A stretch of 64,000 nt of DNA from Eubacterium_U album (lineage in GTDB: Bacteria > Bacillota > Clostridia > Lachnospirales > Lachnospiraceae). The notes below the pieces were generated by a model. The model was not told the DNA's origin, ran no database searches, and saw nothing but the letters and a program-made list of their open reading frames with translations. The DNA is taken from positions 124,001-188,000 of the forward strand of contig NZ_JAODBU010000002.1 in assembly GCF_025336545.1 (NCBI RefSeq). Direction: 5' to 3'. The position numbers and the translations under genes were made by a program. Of this stretch, positions 1-7,972 are shown one piece after another (positions within the stretch are counted from its first letter, which is position 1; each line of letters begins with the position of its first letter).

Positions 1-75
1 AGTTCCATCCTTTTCCTTCGATACAACGGCTAATACTATTGCATCCAATAAAGCAGCTCCTGTATTAAATATCAT
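1..75 (-). CDS. PadR-family transcriptional regulator, N-terminal fragment
   Basis: Only the first 25 codons lie in the window; the gene runs off the left edge. It starts with ATG at 75, preceded by a strong GGAGGAG ribosome site at about 79-86. The visible N-terminus, MIFNTGAALLDAIVLAVVSK, has the hydrophobic helix pattern that opens PadR winged-helix repressors, in which a DNA-binding wing and a C-terminal dimerisation helix follow. PadR proteins usually repress their own operon and nearby transporters or stress genes. A consensus promoter sits just upstream (107-135). The family assignment rests on a short stretch, so the regulated target cannot be inferred from this window. Confidence 0.72.
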   Translation of the reverse strand, partial: MIFNTGAALLDAIVLAVVSKEKDGT

Positions 76-106
76 AGATACTCCTCCATATTATTTCTTT
101 TTTTAT

Positions 107-135
107 ATTATATGTCGTATAGTATTGTATGTCAA
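107..135 (-). promoter_or_regulatory. Consensus sigma-A promoter of the PadR gene
   Basis: Read on the minus strand: -35 TTGACA (135-130), a 17-bp spacer, -10 TATAAT (112-107). Both hexamers match the consensus perfectly. An inverted pair ATATGT/ACATAT (about 110-143) brackets the spacer and -35, as expected if the PadR protein represses its own gene; that last point is inference. Confidence 0.8.
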
Positions 136-286
136 CTACATATTATGTGATACAAAATAACCAGGAATAAAATTTTTCAGTTTTTTTCTAAAAAATGCAA
201 TCATTTGTTAAATGTATTATAACTAAAAACTCGCAACTCTAATTTAATGTAATTATATAATTCACAGTTTCTATAACAATAATAAA

Positions 287-361
287 AGCGTAGCTGTTGT
301 TCCAACCTACAATTGTCAGATTTTTGTCTAACTTTTTAGGTTTGGTCTAAACCACTACGCT
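287..361 (-). terminator. Long nested hairpin, probable terminator of the amino-acid ABC operon
   Basis: The 308-base gap 76-383 holds the padR promoter and this structure; nothing else is evident. Outer arms are AGCGTAG (287-293) and CTACGCT (355-361). Inside them CCAA(A)CCTA pairs with TAGGTTGG with one bulge, and GTTAGA pairs with TCTGAC around a CAAAAA loop. On the minus strand the outer arm is followed by TTTTATTATT. It lies directly 3' of the ATPase gene, so a terminator is the simplest reading, though it is unusually long and layered for one. Confidence 0.6.
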
Positions 362-383
362 ATAACTTTTATATTTATTAAAT

Positions 384-1142
384 TTACAAATTTCTGTATT
401 TACCAAGAAACTCTTTTGTTCTCTGATTTTCTGATGCAAATACCTCTTGCGGTGTTCCATCTTCTACAATAACGCCATGTTCCATAAATATAATTCTATT
501 TGAAACTTCTTTTGCAAATGACATTTCATGAGTAACTATAACCATTGTCATATGTTCATCTGCCAATTCTTTTATAACTTTAAGAATTTCCTGCGTCAAC
601 TCGGGATCAAGAGCTGATGTTGGTTCATCAAAAAACAAAATATCCGGTTTCATTGCAAGTGCTCTTACAATAGAAACTCTTTGCTGCTGACCACCTGATA
701 ACTGACATGGATAAGAATCTTTCTTATCTGCTATACCCATTTTTTCAAGCAATTCCATCGCAGTCTTTTCAACTTCTGCCCTATCTCTTTTTTGTACATG
801 AATTGGTGCATCAATAACATTTTTCCATACTGAATAATGTGGAAAAAGATTGAAATTCTGAAATACAAGCCCAAATGAATCTCTGATTTTCTTTAATTCA
901 TTTTTCTTTGCATACATTACTTTGCCATTATGTGTATCAGCCATCACATCATTATTATATGTTATTTTTCCACCATCAATTTTTTCCAAATTAACTGCAC
1001 ATCTTAATAATGTTGACTTTCCTGAACCTGACGGTCCAATGATAGACAATACTTCACCTTTATTAACTGAAAGGGAAATGTCTTTTAACACTTCTAAATC
1101 ACCAAAGTGTTTCTGAATATTATTCATTTCTAAAACGCTCAT
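384..1142 (-). CDS. Polar amino-acid ABC transporter, ATP-binding protein
   Basis: Cytoplasmic ATPase (252 residues, full length for the GlnQ/HisP type) that powers uptake of a polar amino acid. Walker A GPSGSGKST is near residues 36-44, the Q-loop QNFNLFPHYSVWKNV near 95, the ABC signature LSGGQQQR near 148, Walker B ILFFDEPTSALD near 168, and the switch histidine in TH near 204. The start has a GGAGGGG ribosome site. It is the last gene of a three-gene operon (binding protein, permease, ATPase), 9 bases after the permease. The general class is secure; the exact substrate cannot be read from the sequence. Confidence 0.93.
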   Translation of the reverse strand: MSVLEMNNIQKHFGDLEVLKDISLSVNKGEVLSIIGPSGSGKSTLLRCAVNLEKIDGGKITYNNDVMADTHNGKVMYAKKNELKKIRDSFGLVFQNFNLFPHYSVWKNVIDAPIHVQKRDRAEVEKTAMELLEKMGIADKKDSYPCQLSGGQQQRVSIVRALAMKPDILFFDEPTSALDPELTQEILKVIKELADEHMTMVIVTHEMSFAKEVSNRIIFMEHGVIVEDGTPQEVFASENQRTKEFLGKYRNL

Positions 1143-1151
1143 ATTCCCCTC

Positions 1152-1841
1152 CTATTTGTAATAATTTAATTTCTTTTCTGCAAAGTTCATTACCCATGCA
1201 ACTACACTATTAAAAATAAAATAGAACACACCTGCAATAATAAATGGTGTAAAACTTGTATTAGATGATGCAATCTGCTTTGCTACTGTAAACATTTCCA
1301 AATAAGCAATTGAGAATGCAAGTGAAGTATCCTTTACAAGACATATTACTTCATTTGTAATTGATGGAAGAATTCTTTTAATAACCTGCGGTAAAATTAT
1401 TTTAAAGAATGTCTGTGCCTTATTATATCCAAGTAATCTTGCTGCCTCATATTGTCCAACAGGCATCGATTCAATACCTGAACGATATATTTCTGCAAAA
1501 TAAGCTGCATAATTTAAGGCAAATGCAACTATTATGGCAATAAATCTGTAACTTCTTGGTATACGAATATGAAGTAAATAATTAGGTCCAAAATAAATTG
1601 CCATTACCTGCAACATCAATGGAGTTCCTCTCATTATTGCTATGTACACTGTTACTATATATCTTAATATTCTGTTTTTTGCCATTCTGCCAAATGCAAT
1701 AACCAAACCAAGCGGTAATGAAAACAGAAGGGTTAGAAAAAATATTTTTAATGTTTCTACCATACCTTCTGACATCTTAGATATCATCATATCCAATGGC
1801 ATTTTTGCTGCTAACAACATCATTCCTGTTTGTAAAGTCAT
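1152..1841 (-). CDS. Polar amino-acid ABC transporter, permease
   Basis: Inner-membrane permease of the His/Glu/Gln/Arg/opine family, 229 residues, normal length. About five hydrophobic segments are visible, beginning near residues 30-50. The conserved EAA loop that docks onto the ATPase is seen as GQYEAARLLGYNKAQTFFKI (about 137-156). The start is preceded by GGAGG. The gene lies between the substrate-binding protein (24 bases upstream) and the ATPase, so the three are almost certainly co-transcribed. In this family two permease subunits form the channel; only one gene is present, consistent with a homodimer. Confidence 0.92.
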   Translation of the reverse strand: MTLQTGMMLLAAKMPLDMMISKMSEGMVETLKIFFLTLLFSLPLGLVIAFGRMAKNRILRYIVTVYIAIMRGTPLMLQVMAIYFGPNYLLHIRIPRSYRFIAIIVAFALNYAAYFAEIYRSGIESMPVGQYEAARLLGYNKAQTFFKIILPQVIKRILPSITNEVICLVKDTSLAFSIAYLEMFTVAKQIASSNTSFTPFIIAGVFYFIFNSVVAWVMNFAEKKLNYYK

Positions 1842-1864
1842 TATTTCCTCCAGATTATCTTAGA

Positions 1865-2680
1865 TTATTCTCCTAAGCAAATCATATCATCAATTCCATA
1901 TTTTTCAGCAAGTTTTGTTACTGTTCCGTCTTCATACAACTTCTTAATATCTGCATTCACCTTATCTCTAAGTTCAGTATTACCTTTCTTAAATCCAATT
2001 GCATACTGTTCAGAATTCAATTTCTCATCAAGGATTTCATATCCATCATCTCTTGATTCAATCTGATACTTAGCAACACCTATATCCATTGCAACTGCAT
2101 CTACTGTTCCTGCCTGTAATTCAGCAAATGCTGTATTGTAATCTGCATATTCCTGTAAATCTGCAAATGTCTTAGCTAAATCTTCCTGATCCCCACCTTC
2201 TTTTAATAAACCAAGTGCTGCACTTCCTGCCTGAACACCTACATATTTATCTTTAAGGTCAGCTAACTTCTTAATTCCTGAATCTTTAGCAACAATCATA
2301 ACCTGTTCATTATTTACATATGGGTCTGACCATGTATAATCATCTTCTCTTCCATTCATTGTAAATCCATTCCAAATACAATCAATGTTTCCATTATTTA
2401 ACTCTAAGTCCTTTGAATCCCAGTCGATAGGAGTCTTTACAAGTTCCCATCCTTCAATATCACATACAGCCTGTGCAAGTTCAAGGTCAAATCCTGTATA
2501 TTCACCACTATCATCCATGTATCCGTAAGGTGGATATTCAGCATCAAATCCTACTGTAAAAGTTGTTTTTCCACTATCACTCTTGCTACCATTATCTTTA
2601 CTTCCATTATCCTTGCTTCCACATGCAGTCATTGAAAATACCATTGCACATGATAAAGCTAATGCTACTAATTTTCTCAT
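1865..2680 (-). CDS. Amino-acid ABC transporter, substrate-binding lipoprotein
   Basis: Extracellular solute-binding protein family 3, 271 residues. The N-terminus MRKLVALALSCAMVFSMTAC is a lipoprotein signal with Cys20 as the lipidated residue, followed by a Ser/Lys/Asp linker containing a short repeat (GSKDNGSKDNGSKS). The mature part begins with FTVGFDAEYPPYGYMDDSGE, typical of family 3, and includes GFDLELAQAVCD and the hinge-region AVAMDIGVA. It captures an amino acid outside the cell and delivers it to the permease encoded downstream. It is first in the operon, with its own promoter at 2756-2784 and an AGGAGG ribosome site. The ligand (cystine, glutamine, arginine or other) is not determinable here. 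Confidence 0.93.
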   Translation of the reverse strand: MRKLVALALSCAMVFSMTACGSKDNGSKDNGSKSDSGKTTFTVGFDAEYPPYGYMDDSGEYTGFDLELAQAVCDIEGWELVKTPIDWDSKDLELNNGNIDCIWNGFTMNGREDDYTWSDPYVNNEQVMIVAKDSGIKKLADLKDKYVGVQAGSAALGLLKEGGDQEDLAKTFADLQEYADYNTAFAELQAGTVDAVAMDIGVAKYQIESRDDGYEILDEKLNSEQYAIGFKKGNTELRDKVNADIKKLYEDGTVTKLAEKYGIDDMICLGE

Positions 2681-2755
2681 AATTTCCTCCTAAATTAAAG
2701 ATGTTTTCTTTCATTTATCGTTTTACTACTTTATCAAACTAAAGTGTACCACGTA

Positions 2756-2784
2756 ATGCTATCAAATTGCAGGAAAAAAGTCAA
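2756..2784 (-). promoter_or_regulatory. Promoter of the amino-acid ABC operon
   Basis: Minus strand: TTGACT (2784-2779), 17-bp spacer, TAGCAT (2761-2756), about 75 bases upstream of the binding-protein start. The -35 is good and the -10 moderate. No riboswitch or T-box leader is visible in the short untranslated region. Confidence 0.6.
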
Positions 2785-2805
2785 CTTATTTTTATTTTTC
2801 CAATT

Positions 2806-2846
2806 AAAAGCCACCATTAAAATCTATTTTCTTAATGATGGCTTTG
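2806..2846 (-). terminator. Terminator downstream of the first GH81 gene
   Basis: AAAGCCATCATTAA pairs with TTAATGGTGGCTTTT around an 11-base loop on the minus strand, with one mismatch. It is nearly symmetric, so it may stop transcription in both directions. It lies between the GH81 stop codon and the ABC promoter. Confidence 0.75.
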
Positions 2847-2861
2847 CTTTATCTTCTTTAT

Positions 2862-2940
2862 GATGCCAGAGTCAAAATGTTTAAACCCACATGAGCTTGC
2901 TCATGTGTGGATGAAAGACCTTTGAACCTGCCCAACATCT
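2862..2940. repeat. Dispersed palindromic repeat, copy A
   Basis: About 79 bp abutting the GH81 stop codon. One end reads GATGCCAGAGTCAAAATG; the other, on the opposite strand, GATGTTGGGCAGGTTCAAAG. The centre is a CACATGAG-cttg-CTCATGTG hairpin. The ends resemble those at 25086-25118, 34970-35010 and 38260-38308. Confidence 0.55.
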
Positions 2941-5900
2941 TATTTATTTTTATATTTTCTTGTAGCAGAATATTTTCCATAAATTTTATTTCCGGCAACT
3001 ATTTTGTACGCTCTTACCTTAACATAAATAATTTTATTTCTATATTTGCGTCTAATATATTTATTCTTATTTTTTCTTATTGTCTTTACAACTTTAAATT
3101 TGCCTTTCTTTCTAACTTTTACAGAAACCTGATATCCGTTTGCACCACTTACTTTTTTCCAACTTAGGCGAATCTTCTTAAGGCTTTTCTTCTTTACTTT
3201 AAGTTTTTTAACTTTACCAGGTGCCTGATATTTTTCACCATTACCTACTCCACCTGTACTAAGGCCTTCTTTATTTAAGTTTTCACTATTCGCAGTTGTT
3301 GTCACATCTGAATGGTTATTATCTTTTGTTGACTGATTTTCTTTAATTTCGTCTTTTGTTGTAACTTGTATCTGCTCTGTTGTAGATTCATGCAACTTGT
3401 CAGTTGTTGTTTGTTCTTTACTTACTGTCTCTTCCTGTTTTTTAGTTGTTGTCTCTTCTTTTGTTGTTGCCTCTTCTTTTGTTGTTGCCTCTTCTTTAGT
3501 TGTAGTTTCATTCTGCTTTTCTGTAGTTGTTTCTACTTTACTTGTTGTCTCTTCCTTTGTTGTAGTTTCACTCTGTTTTTCTGTAGTTGTTTCTATTATT
3601 GATGACTCATTATAAGTTCCTGTTTTATTCGGATTCATTATAATTACTGTGGCTGTTCCATCATCTGCTGTTATTTCAACTACATTGTATTTGTATGTAA
3701 TGTAATCCACTACTGGATTTATAAACAATCCTGTTCCTTCTGTTCTTGTAACTTTTTGCCCGTTAATTGTCGCTGTAAAGTTTGCTGCTGATATTCCGCC
3801 TACTGCCATATAAAGCTCGCCAAATCCTGTATTCTGGAACTGGCATACATTTATTGTTCCGTTTACTACTGCATATTTACATCCTGATACGCTCTGGTCA
3901 AATTCATTATTTTTGTTATTTCCTATGTCAATGTAATTTAATGATGCATATTTTGAATCATCAGTCGCAGGCTTTGTTGTTGTTTCTTGTTTTGTTGTAA
4001 CCTCATGTTTCTGTGTTGTTGTCTCTGGCTTAACTGTAGTTGCTTCAGGCTTTGTTGTCTCCTGTGGCTTCTGTGTTGTTGCCTCCGGTTTTGCTGTAGT
4101 TGCTTCAGGCTTTGTTATTTCCTGTGAATCATCTTTATTTGGATTTTCTCCATCTCCGCTCTTTCCACCTGCATAAACTGAATTTGCCGGTACATCAACA
4201 TATGTCTTATCTGAGAAATATGTTCTTTGTGTCTTATCTGTGTGATTTTCTACAACGTAAGTCTTAACTCCATTTTTCTCTAATACAACTGAAAATGGAG
4301 TACTTCCTGTTATATCAAAATTCTGGTTTCCATATTCTTTCAAACTTGTAATGTAAGCTAATGTATGTGCTCTTGATTCACCATTTTCAACTTTTCCGCT
4401 ATCACTTAAATCAACTTTTGCAAGTGCTGCATCCGGGTCATAGTATGCATAGTATTCAGCAACCACGTCCTGATTTGTCTTAGGATCAGTAAGCATATCT
4501 TTTTTTCCGTAATTTGTACAAATCTGTTCCTTATTGTTCACAAAATTACTCCACTGCTTACTGTTTTCTCCTATGCTGTCAACTACATTCTTTACCTTGT
4601 CTTTGTATTTTCCCATATAAAGTGTTGCCCCTGATATTGGAAGCATTGTAATTGTAGTAACTTCTATTGGATTTTCTGTCCACCATGCTGTATGATCATA
4701 TCTTCCGCCAAACAATCTTGTTACTGTCTGGATATTATAATTATTACTATCTTTATATTCTTTAGTAAAAATCTCATTATGTACATCATAGTAATAGTCT
4801 TCAATTGCTGCTATTTCTGTTGTGTACATGTAGATTCCAAGGTCTCTGATTCTTTCATCGCCAACAGCTTCTCCCCAAAGAATAAGTGAAGACCATGCAT
4901 TTACTGACTCTGATGATGATTCCTGGTTGTTACCACCTGAAAGTCCACCTTTTTTGTCCACCATTTGACCATTTTCATCAAATTCATAGTTTGCAACTCC
5001 TGATGCCCATGAATGACCTTCGTATATATCAAAATTTCTTAAAAACGGATATCTTGTCTCGCTGTTTTTGTTATAGCTGCTACCATCTCTATTTGCATTT
5101 GCTATATCGCCTATCATTTCATAAACCATTCCGCCCCACTCTTTTGCCCACTGTGGGTCTTTCATTGCAACTGCCGCAGCTGCCTTTATCCAGTATCCGT
5201 AATGGAAATGATGGTCATTTACCTGCTTATCTGAATCATATGATGTAGGATAGCCAATAAGTGTTCCATACTCTTTATCATAATAAAAATAATCATCTAC
5301 ATGCTGACCGTCTATATATGCCCGATATGGGTCAAACCAAAATTCCAGATAATCTTCAACACCTTCAACCATGTCATTTGTCATAGTCTTCATGTCGTTA
5401 TCTTTAAACTGGTCTGCAAGCCATATTGCATCTGATAATGTGTTAAGATTTTTTCCTACCCAGTATGTATCATATCCGCCATACTGACCTTCTAAGAAAC
5501 AAATCCACTTTGGATCATCTTTTGATTTTCTATAAGAGTATAAATACCCTAACTGATCCTTTATTTTTCCTACTGTATCTTCATCTTTTGTTACAGGAAG
5601 TGATGATAAAATTCCATTATACTGCATTGTTGTAGAATAGCTTGTTCCAACAACTGTTTTCATTGTCCCTCTTATTGTGTCGTATGTATATCCTGTAAAT
5701 TTACTGTTTGCATATCTCCACTGATGAGGATATAAAGCAATAATTGTGTCTCCACCGTTTGCTCCTGTTTCCATGTTCTTTGTAACCACGTTATATTTTG
5801 TAACTACCTTTGATGAATTTTTAAGATATTTCCATTCAACTTTTGTATCTGTAATAAAGTTAAATGCATATTTTTTGTATAATTCAAATGCATTGTCACT

Positions 5901-6749
5901 TCCGTTAGGTAATATTGCAACTGACATGTAGTTTTTTCCTTCAGGCATTTTTGCAGTGAGTTTTCCACCCGCATTAACCCATGTTGTACCACTTGGTGCA
6001 CTGATTAAGTAGTAATGTGTCTTTCCGTCTTTCCTGTTCTTAAGACTTACCCCTAAAATATTTGAAGATGTTGAATTTTTATATATCGCAAGATCTGTTC
6101 CACCTGCTCCAAGTGAAATGGTAGGTTCTACATTTTTAAAATTGTAATAAGCATATGGTGTTCCTTTTCCGATTGTCGCCATTATGCTTGATGTTGAAGC
6201 ATTGTTCTCCATCAATATATCGTATGTCCAGTCTGTAGTTTTATCAACTTTTGCATCCTTTGCACTAAAGTTATTGCCACCAACAACAAGTTCTACCGTA
6301 TTATCTTCTAAAAGACTTTCTACTGTAGGTTCTCCATCTACATATGATGTACCACTAGTAACCGCCGGTGATGCCATCTGCATTCCATTACTTGCTGCGC
6401 GGTATGCAAGTGGATGTGCGTACAATGATTCTGAATATTTGTCAAATACAACTGAGCTCGCCCAATCATTTGTAGGTACTGTTCCAACTGTTTCTTTGTA
6501 ATTATCTGTTAAATATGTTGTTCTTGTAGGTAAATTGTTTTTTCTATCTGTCCATGTTACTCCCCAGTCGTCTGTACCAACACCATAGACTTCTTTCTTA
6601 TATCCGCCTTTGTCTACCATTACTGAACTGTTTTCAGCACTAAAGTCCATAGTTGCACCTTTAGTCGAATCAGACAAATAAGGCATACTTGTTACTGTAA
6701 TTGTAGCAACGCATATTAATGCCATTACCTTACTTAATTTTTTTCTCAT
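2940..6749 (-). CDS. Secreted GH81 endo-beta-1,3-glucanase with CBM-like and Fn3-like tail
   Basis: 1269 residues, hydrolysing internal beta-1,3-glucan bonds (laminarin, curdlan, callose, yeast glucan type substrates) outside the cell. A signal peptide covers 1-32. The GH81 catalytic region spans about 50-860; it shows NDHHFHYGYW (Asp512), EGHSWASG (577-584) and NNQESSSES with Glu610 and Glu614 four residues apart, the D...ExxxE arrangement of the family. A Thr/Pro-rich linker (870-930) leads to a roughly 110-residue beta-rich domain (932-1042) that may be a CBM56-like glucan binder. A second TTKEE-type linker (1050-1150) leads to a very basic Fn3-like domain (1176-1269). The start ATG has GGAGAG upstream. 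No sortase motif is present, so the basic tail is a candidate wall-retention module. The catalytic call is firm; the binding-domain family is tentative. Confidence 0.92.
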   Translation of the reverse strand: MRKKLSKVMALICVATITVTSMPYLSDSTKGATMDFSAENSSVMVDKGGYKKEVYGVGTDDWGVTWTDRKNNLPTRTTYLTDNYKETVGTVPTNDWASSVVFDKYSESLYAHPLAYRAASNGMQMASPAVTSGTSYVDGEPTVESLLEDNTVELVVGGNNFSAKDAKVDKTTDWTYDILMENNASTSSIMATIGKGTPYAYYNFKNVEPTISLGAGGTDLAIYKNSTSSNILGVSLKNRKDGKTHYYLISAPSGTTWVNAGGKLTAKMPEGKNYMSVAILPNGSDNAFELYKKYAFNFITDTKVEWKYLKNSSKVVTKYNVVTKNMETGANGGDTIIALYPHQWRYANSKFTGYTYDTIRGTMKTVVGTSYSTTMQYNGILSSLPVTKDEDTVGKIKDQLGYLYSYRKSKDDPKWICFLEGQYGGYDTYWVGKNLNTLSDAIWLADQFKDNDMKTMTNDMVEGVEDYLEFWFDPYRAYIDGQHVDDYFYYDKEYGTLIGYPTSYDSDKQVNDHHFHYGYWIKAAAAVAMKDPQWAKEWGGMVYEMIGDIANANRDGSSYNKNSETRYPFLRNFDIYEGHSWASGVANYEFDENGQMVDKKGGLSGGNNQESSSESVNAWSSLILWGEAVGDERIRDLGIYMYTTEIAAIEDYYYDVHNEIFTKEYKDSNNYNIQTVTRLFGGRYDHTAWWTENPIEVTTITMLPISGATLYMGKYKDKVKNVVDSIGENSKQWSNFVNNKEQICTNYGKKDMLTDPKTNQDVVAEYYAYYDPDAALAKVDLSDSGKVENGESRAHTLAYITSLKEYGNQNFDITGSTPFSVVLEKNGVKTYVVENHTDKTQRTYFSDKTYVDVPANSVYAGGKSGDGENPNKDDSQEITKPEATTAKPEATTQKPQETTKPEATTVKPETTTQKHEVTTKQETTTKPATDDSKYASLNYIDIGNNKNNEFDQSVSGCKYAVVNGTINVCQFQNTGFGELYMAVGGISAANFTATINGQKVTRTEGTGLFINPVVDYITYKYNVVEITADDGTATVIIMNPNKTGTYNESSIIETTTEKQSETTTKEETTSKVETTTEKQNETTTKEEATTKEEATTKEETTTKKQEETVSKEQTTTDKLHESTTEQIQVTTKDEIKENQSTKDNNHSDVTTTANSENLNKEGLSTGGVGNGEKYQAPGKVKKLKVKKKSLKKIRLSWKKVSGANGYQVSVKVRKKGKFKVVKTIRKNKNKYIRRKYRNKIIYVKVRAYKIVAGNKIYGKYSATRKYKNK
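3442..3496. repeat. In-frame 18-bp minisatellite in the GH81 linker
   Basis: TTGTTGTTGCCTCTTCTT occurs twice perfectly (3461-3478, 3479-3496) with a degenerate third unit at 3442-3460, encoding KEEATT-type linker repeats. A longer direct repeat containing TTCTGTAGTTGTTTCTA follows at about 3500-3600. The unit length keeps frame, so copy-number change would lengthen or shorten the linker. Confidence 0.8.
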
Positions 6750-6834
6750 AACACTCTCCTGTCCTTCTACTGTTCCCTCATATCATAAATAGTTATACAA
6801 AATACTACTTTCCCGCTACCTTATTTTGACTTCC

Positions 6835-6850
6835 ATACTATTTATAGTAT
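6835..6850. promoter_or_regulatory. Perfect palindrome upstream of the first GH81 gene
   Basis: ATACTA-TTTA-TAGTAT, 6-bp arms, 86-101 bases upstream of the GH81 start in an AT-rich, probable promoter region. Operator-like, but no regulator can be named. Confidence 0.35.
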
Positions 6851-6952
6851 AAATTTATATCCGGAAACAAGTACAAATATTTTATCCTAGTATCCTTTTT
6901 CTATTTTTACACATAAACATAAGTAAGTTTTCTTTATTTTTCTTTCTATTTC

Positions 6953-6981
6953 TTGACCTGTCAAATAGACCGTGCTACTAT
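6953..6981 (+). promoter_or_regulatory. Promoter of ptb-buk
   Basis: TTGACC (6953-6958), 17-bp spacer, TACTAT (6976-6981), about 65 bases upstream of the ptb start. The -35 is part of a small inverted repeat TTGAC-CT-GTCAA that could be bound by a regulator. Confidence 0.65.
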
Positions 6982-7045
6982 TTAAAGTGGTTAAACGCAG
7001 GATATACTCCTGAAAAAATTTATAAATATTGAAGAGGTAAACAAA

Positions 7046-7954
7046 ATGACAAAAAGTTTTGACGATTTACTTGCAAAGGTTGCAGAATGCCCTATGAAAA
7101 AGGTTGCTGTTGCCTGTGCACAGGATGATGCAGTTTTAGAAGCAGTTAAGGCAGCAAAAGACAGAAATATTGCTGAAGCTATTTTAGTTGGTGATGAAGA
7201 AAAAATTCGTACAATTGCCAGTGTTTTAAAGATGAATGCAGATGAATTTGAAATCATCAATGTTGTTGATCCAATCGAAGCAGCAAGAACAGCTGTTAAA
7301 TTAGTTCATGACGGAAAAGCTGATATGTACATGAAAGGTCTTATAGATACAAAATCATTCCTTAAGAGTGTATTAGATAAAGAAGTTGGTCTTAGAACTG
7401 ACAAAACATTATCACATGTTTGCGTATTTGATGTTAAGGGTATTGATCATTTGTTATTCTTATCAGATGTTGCATTCGTTCCTTATCCTGACCTTGATAC
7501 AAAGGCTCAGATTATTAAGAACACAGTTGAAATTGCTCATGCATGTGGAATTGAATGTCCTAAGGTAGCTCCTCTTGCAGCTGTTGAAGTTGTAAATCCT
7601 AAAATGCCATGTACAGTAGATGCTGAAGCACTTACTAAGATGAATGAAAATGGAGAAATCACAGGATGTATCGTTGACGGACCACTTTCACTTGATCTTG
7701 CCATCGAACCTGAAGCTGCATTCCACAAAGGAACAACTAACAGAAAAATTGTTGGTGATGCTGATGTATTATTATTCCCTGATATTCAGGCAGGTAACAT
7801 CACATATAAATGTTTAGTTCATACAGCAGATGTTAAAAATGGCAACATATTAACAGGTACAAAGGCCCCTGTTATTTTAACATCACGTTCTGATGAATTT
7901 GAAGTTAAAGTAAATTCAATCGCATTAGCAGCTGTAGTTGCTGAAGCAATGTAA
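7046..7954 (+). CDS. ptb: Phosphate butyryltransferase
   Basis: 302 residues, the usual length. It converts butyryl-CoA and phosphate to butyryl-phosphate and CoA in the cytoplasm, the penultimate step of the kinase route to butyrate. The N-terminal MTKSFDDLLAKVAE, the PMKKVAVACAQDDAVLEAVK segment and GKADMYMKGLIDTKSFLKSV match the phosphate acetyl/butyryl-transferase fold, with the CoA-site glycine-rich C-terminal half containing GNILTGTKAPVILTSRSDE. The start has GAAGAGGT upstream. buk follows 18 bases after the stop behind a GGAGG site, so the two are translated from one message. The pairing with a butyrate kinase makes the butyryl rather than acetyl specificity very likely. Confidence 0.95.
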   Translation: MTKSFDDLLAKVAECPMKKVAVACAQDDAVLEAVKAAKDRNIAEAILVGDEEKIRTIASVLKMNADEFEIINVVDPIEAARTAVKLVHDGKADMYMKGLIDTKSFLKSVLDKEVGLRTDKTLSHVCVFDVKGIDHLLFLSDVAFVPYPDLDTKAQIIKNTVEIAHACGIECPKVAPLAAVEVVNPKMPCTVDAEALTKMNENGEITGCIVDGPLSLDLAIEPEAAFHKGTTNRKIVGDADVLLFPDIQAGNITYKCLVHTADVKNGNILTGTKAPVILTSRSDEFEVKVNSIALAAVVAEAM

Positions 7955-7972
7955 TAATTTGGAGGTATCAAA

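Noticed and set aside
287..361. tRNA-like cloverleaf
   Set aside because: The stems are nested, not branched, with no CCA end, T-loop or anticodon arrangement.
2907..3167. Plus-strand open frame at the end of GH81-1
   Set aside because: Antisense to the basic Fn3 domain and repeat copy A; no ribosome site or recognisable protein.
3366..3615. Cys/Phe/Leu-rich plus-strand frames over the GH81-1 linker
   Set aside because: Antisense to the Thr/Glu repeat linker; composition explained by the repeats, no start site.
6991..7260. Minus-strand open frame over the start of ptb
   Set aside because: No ribosome site, simple composition, lies opposite the well-supported ptb frame.
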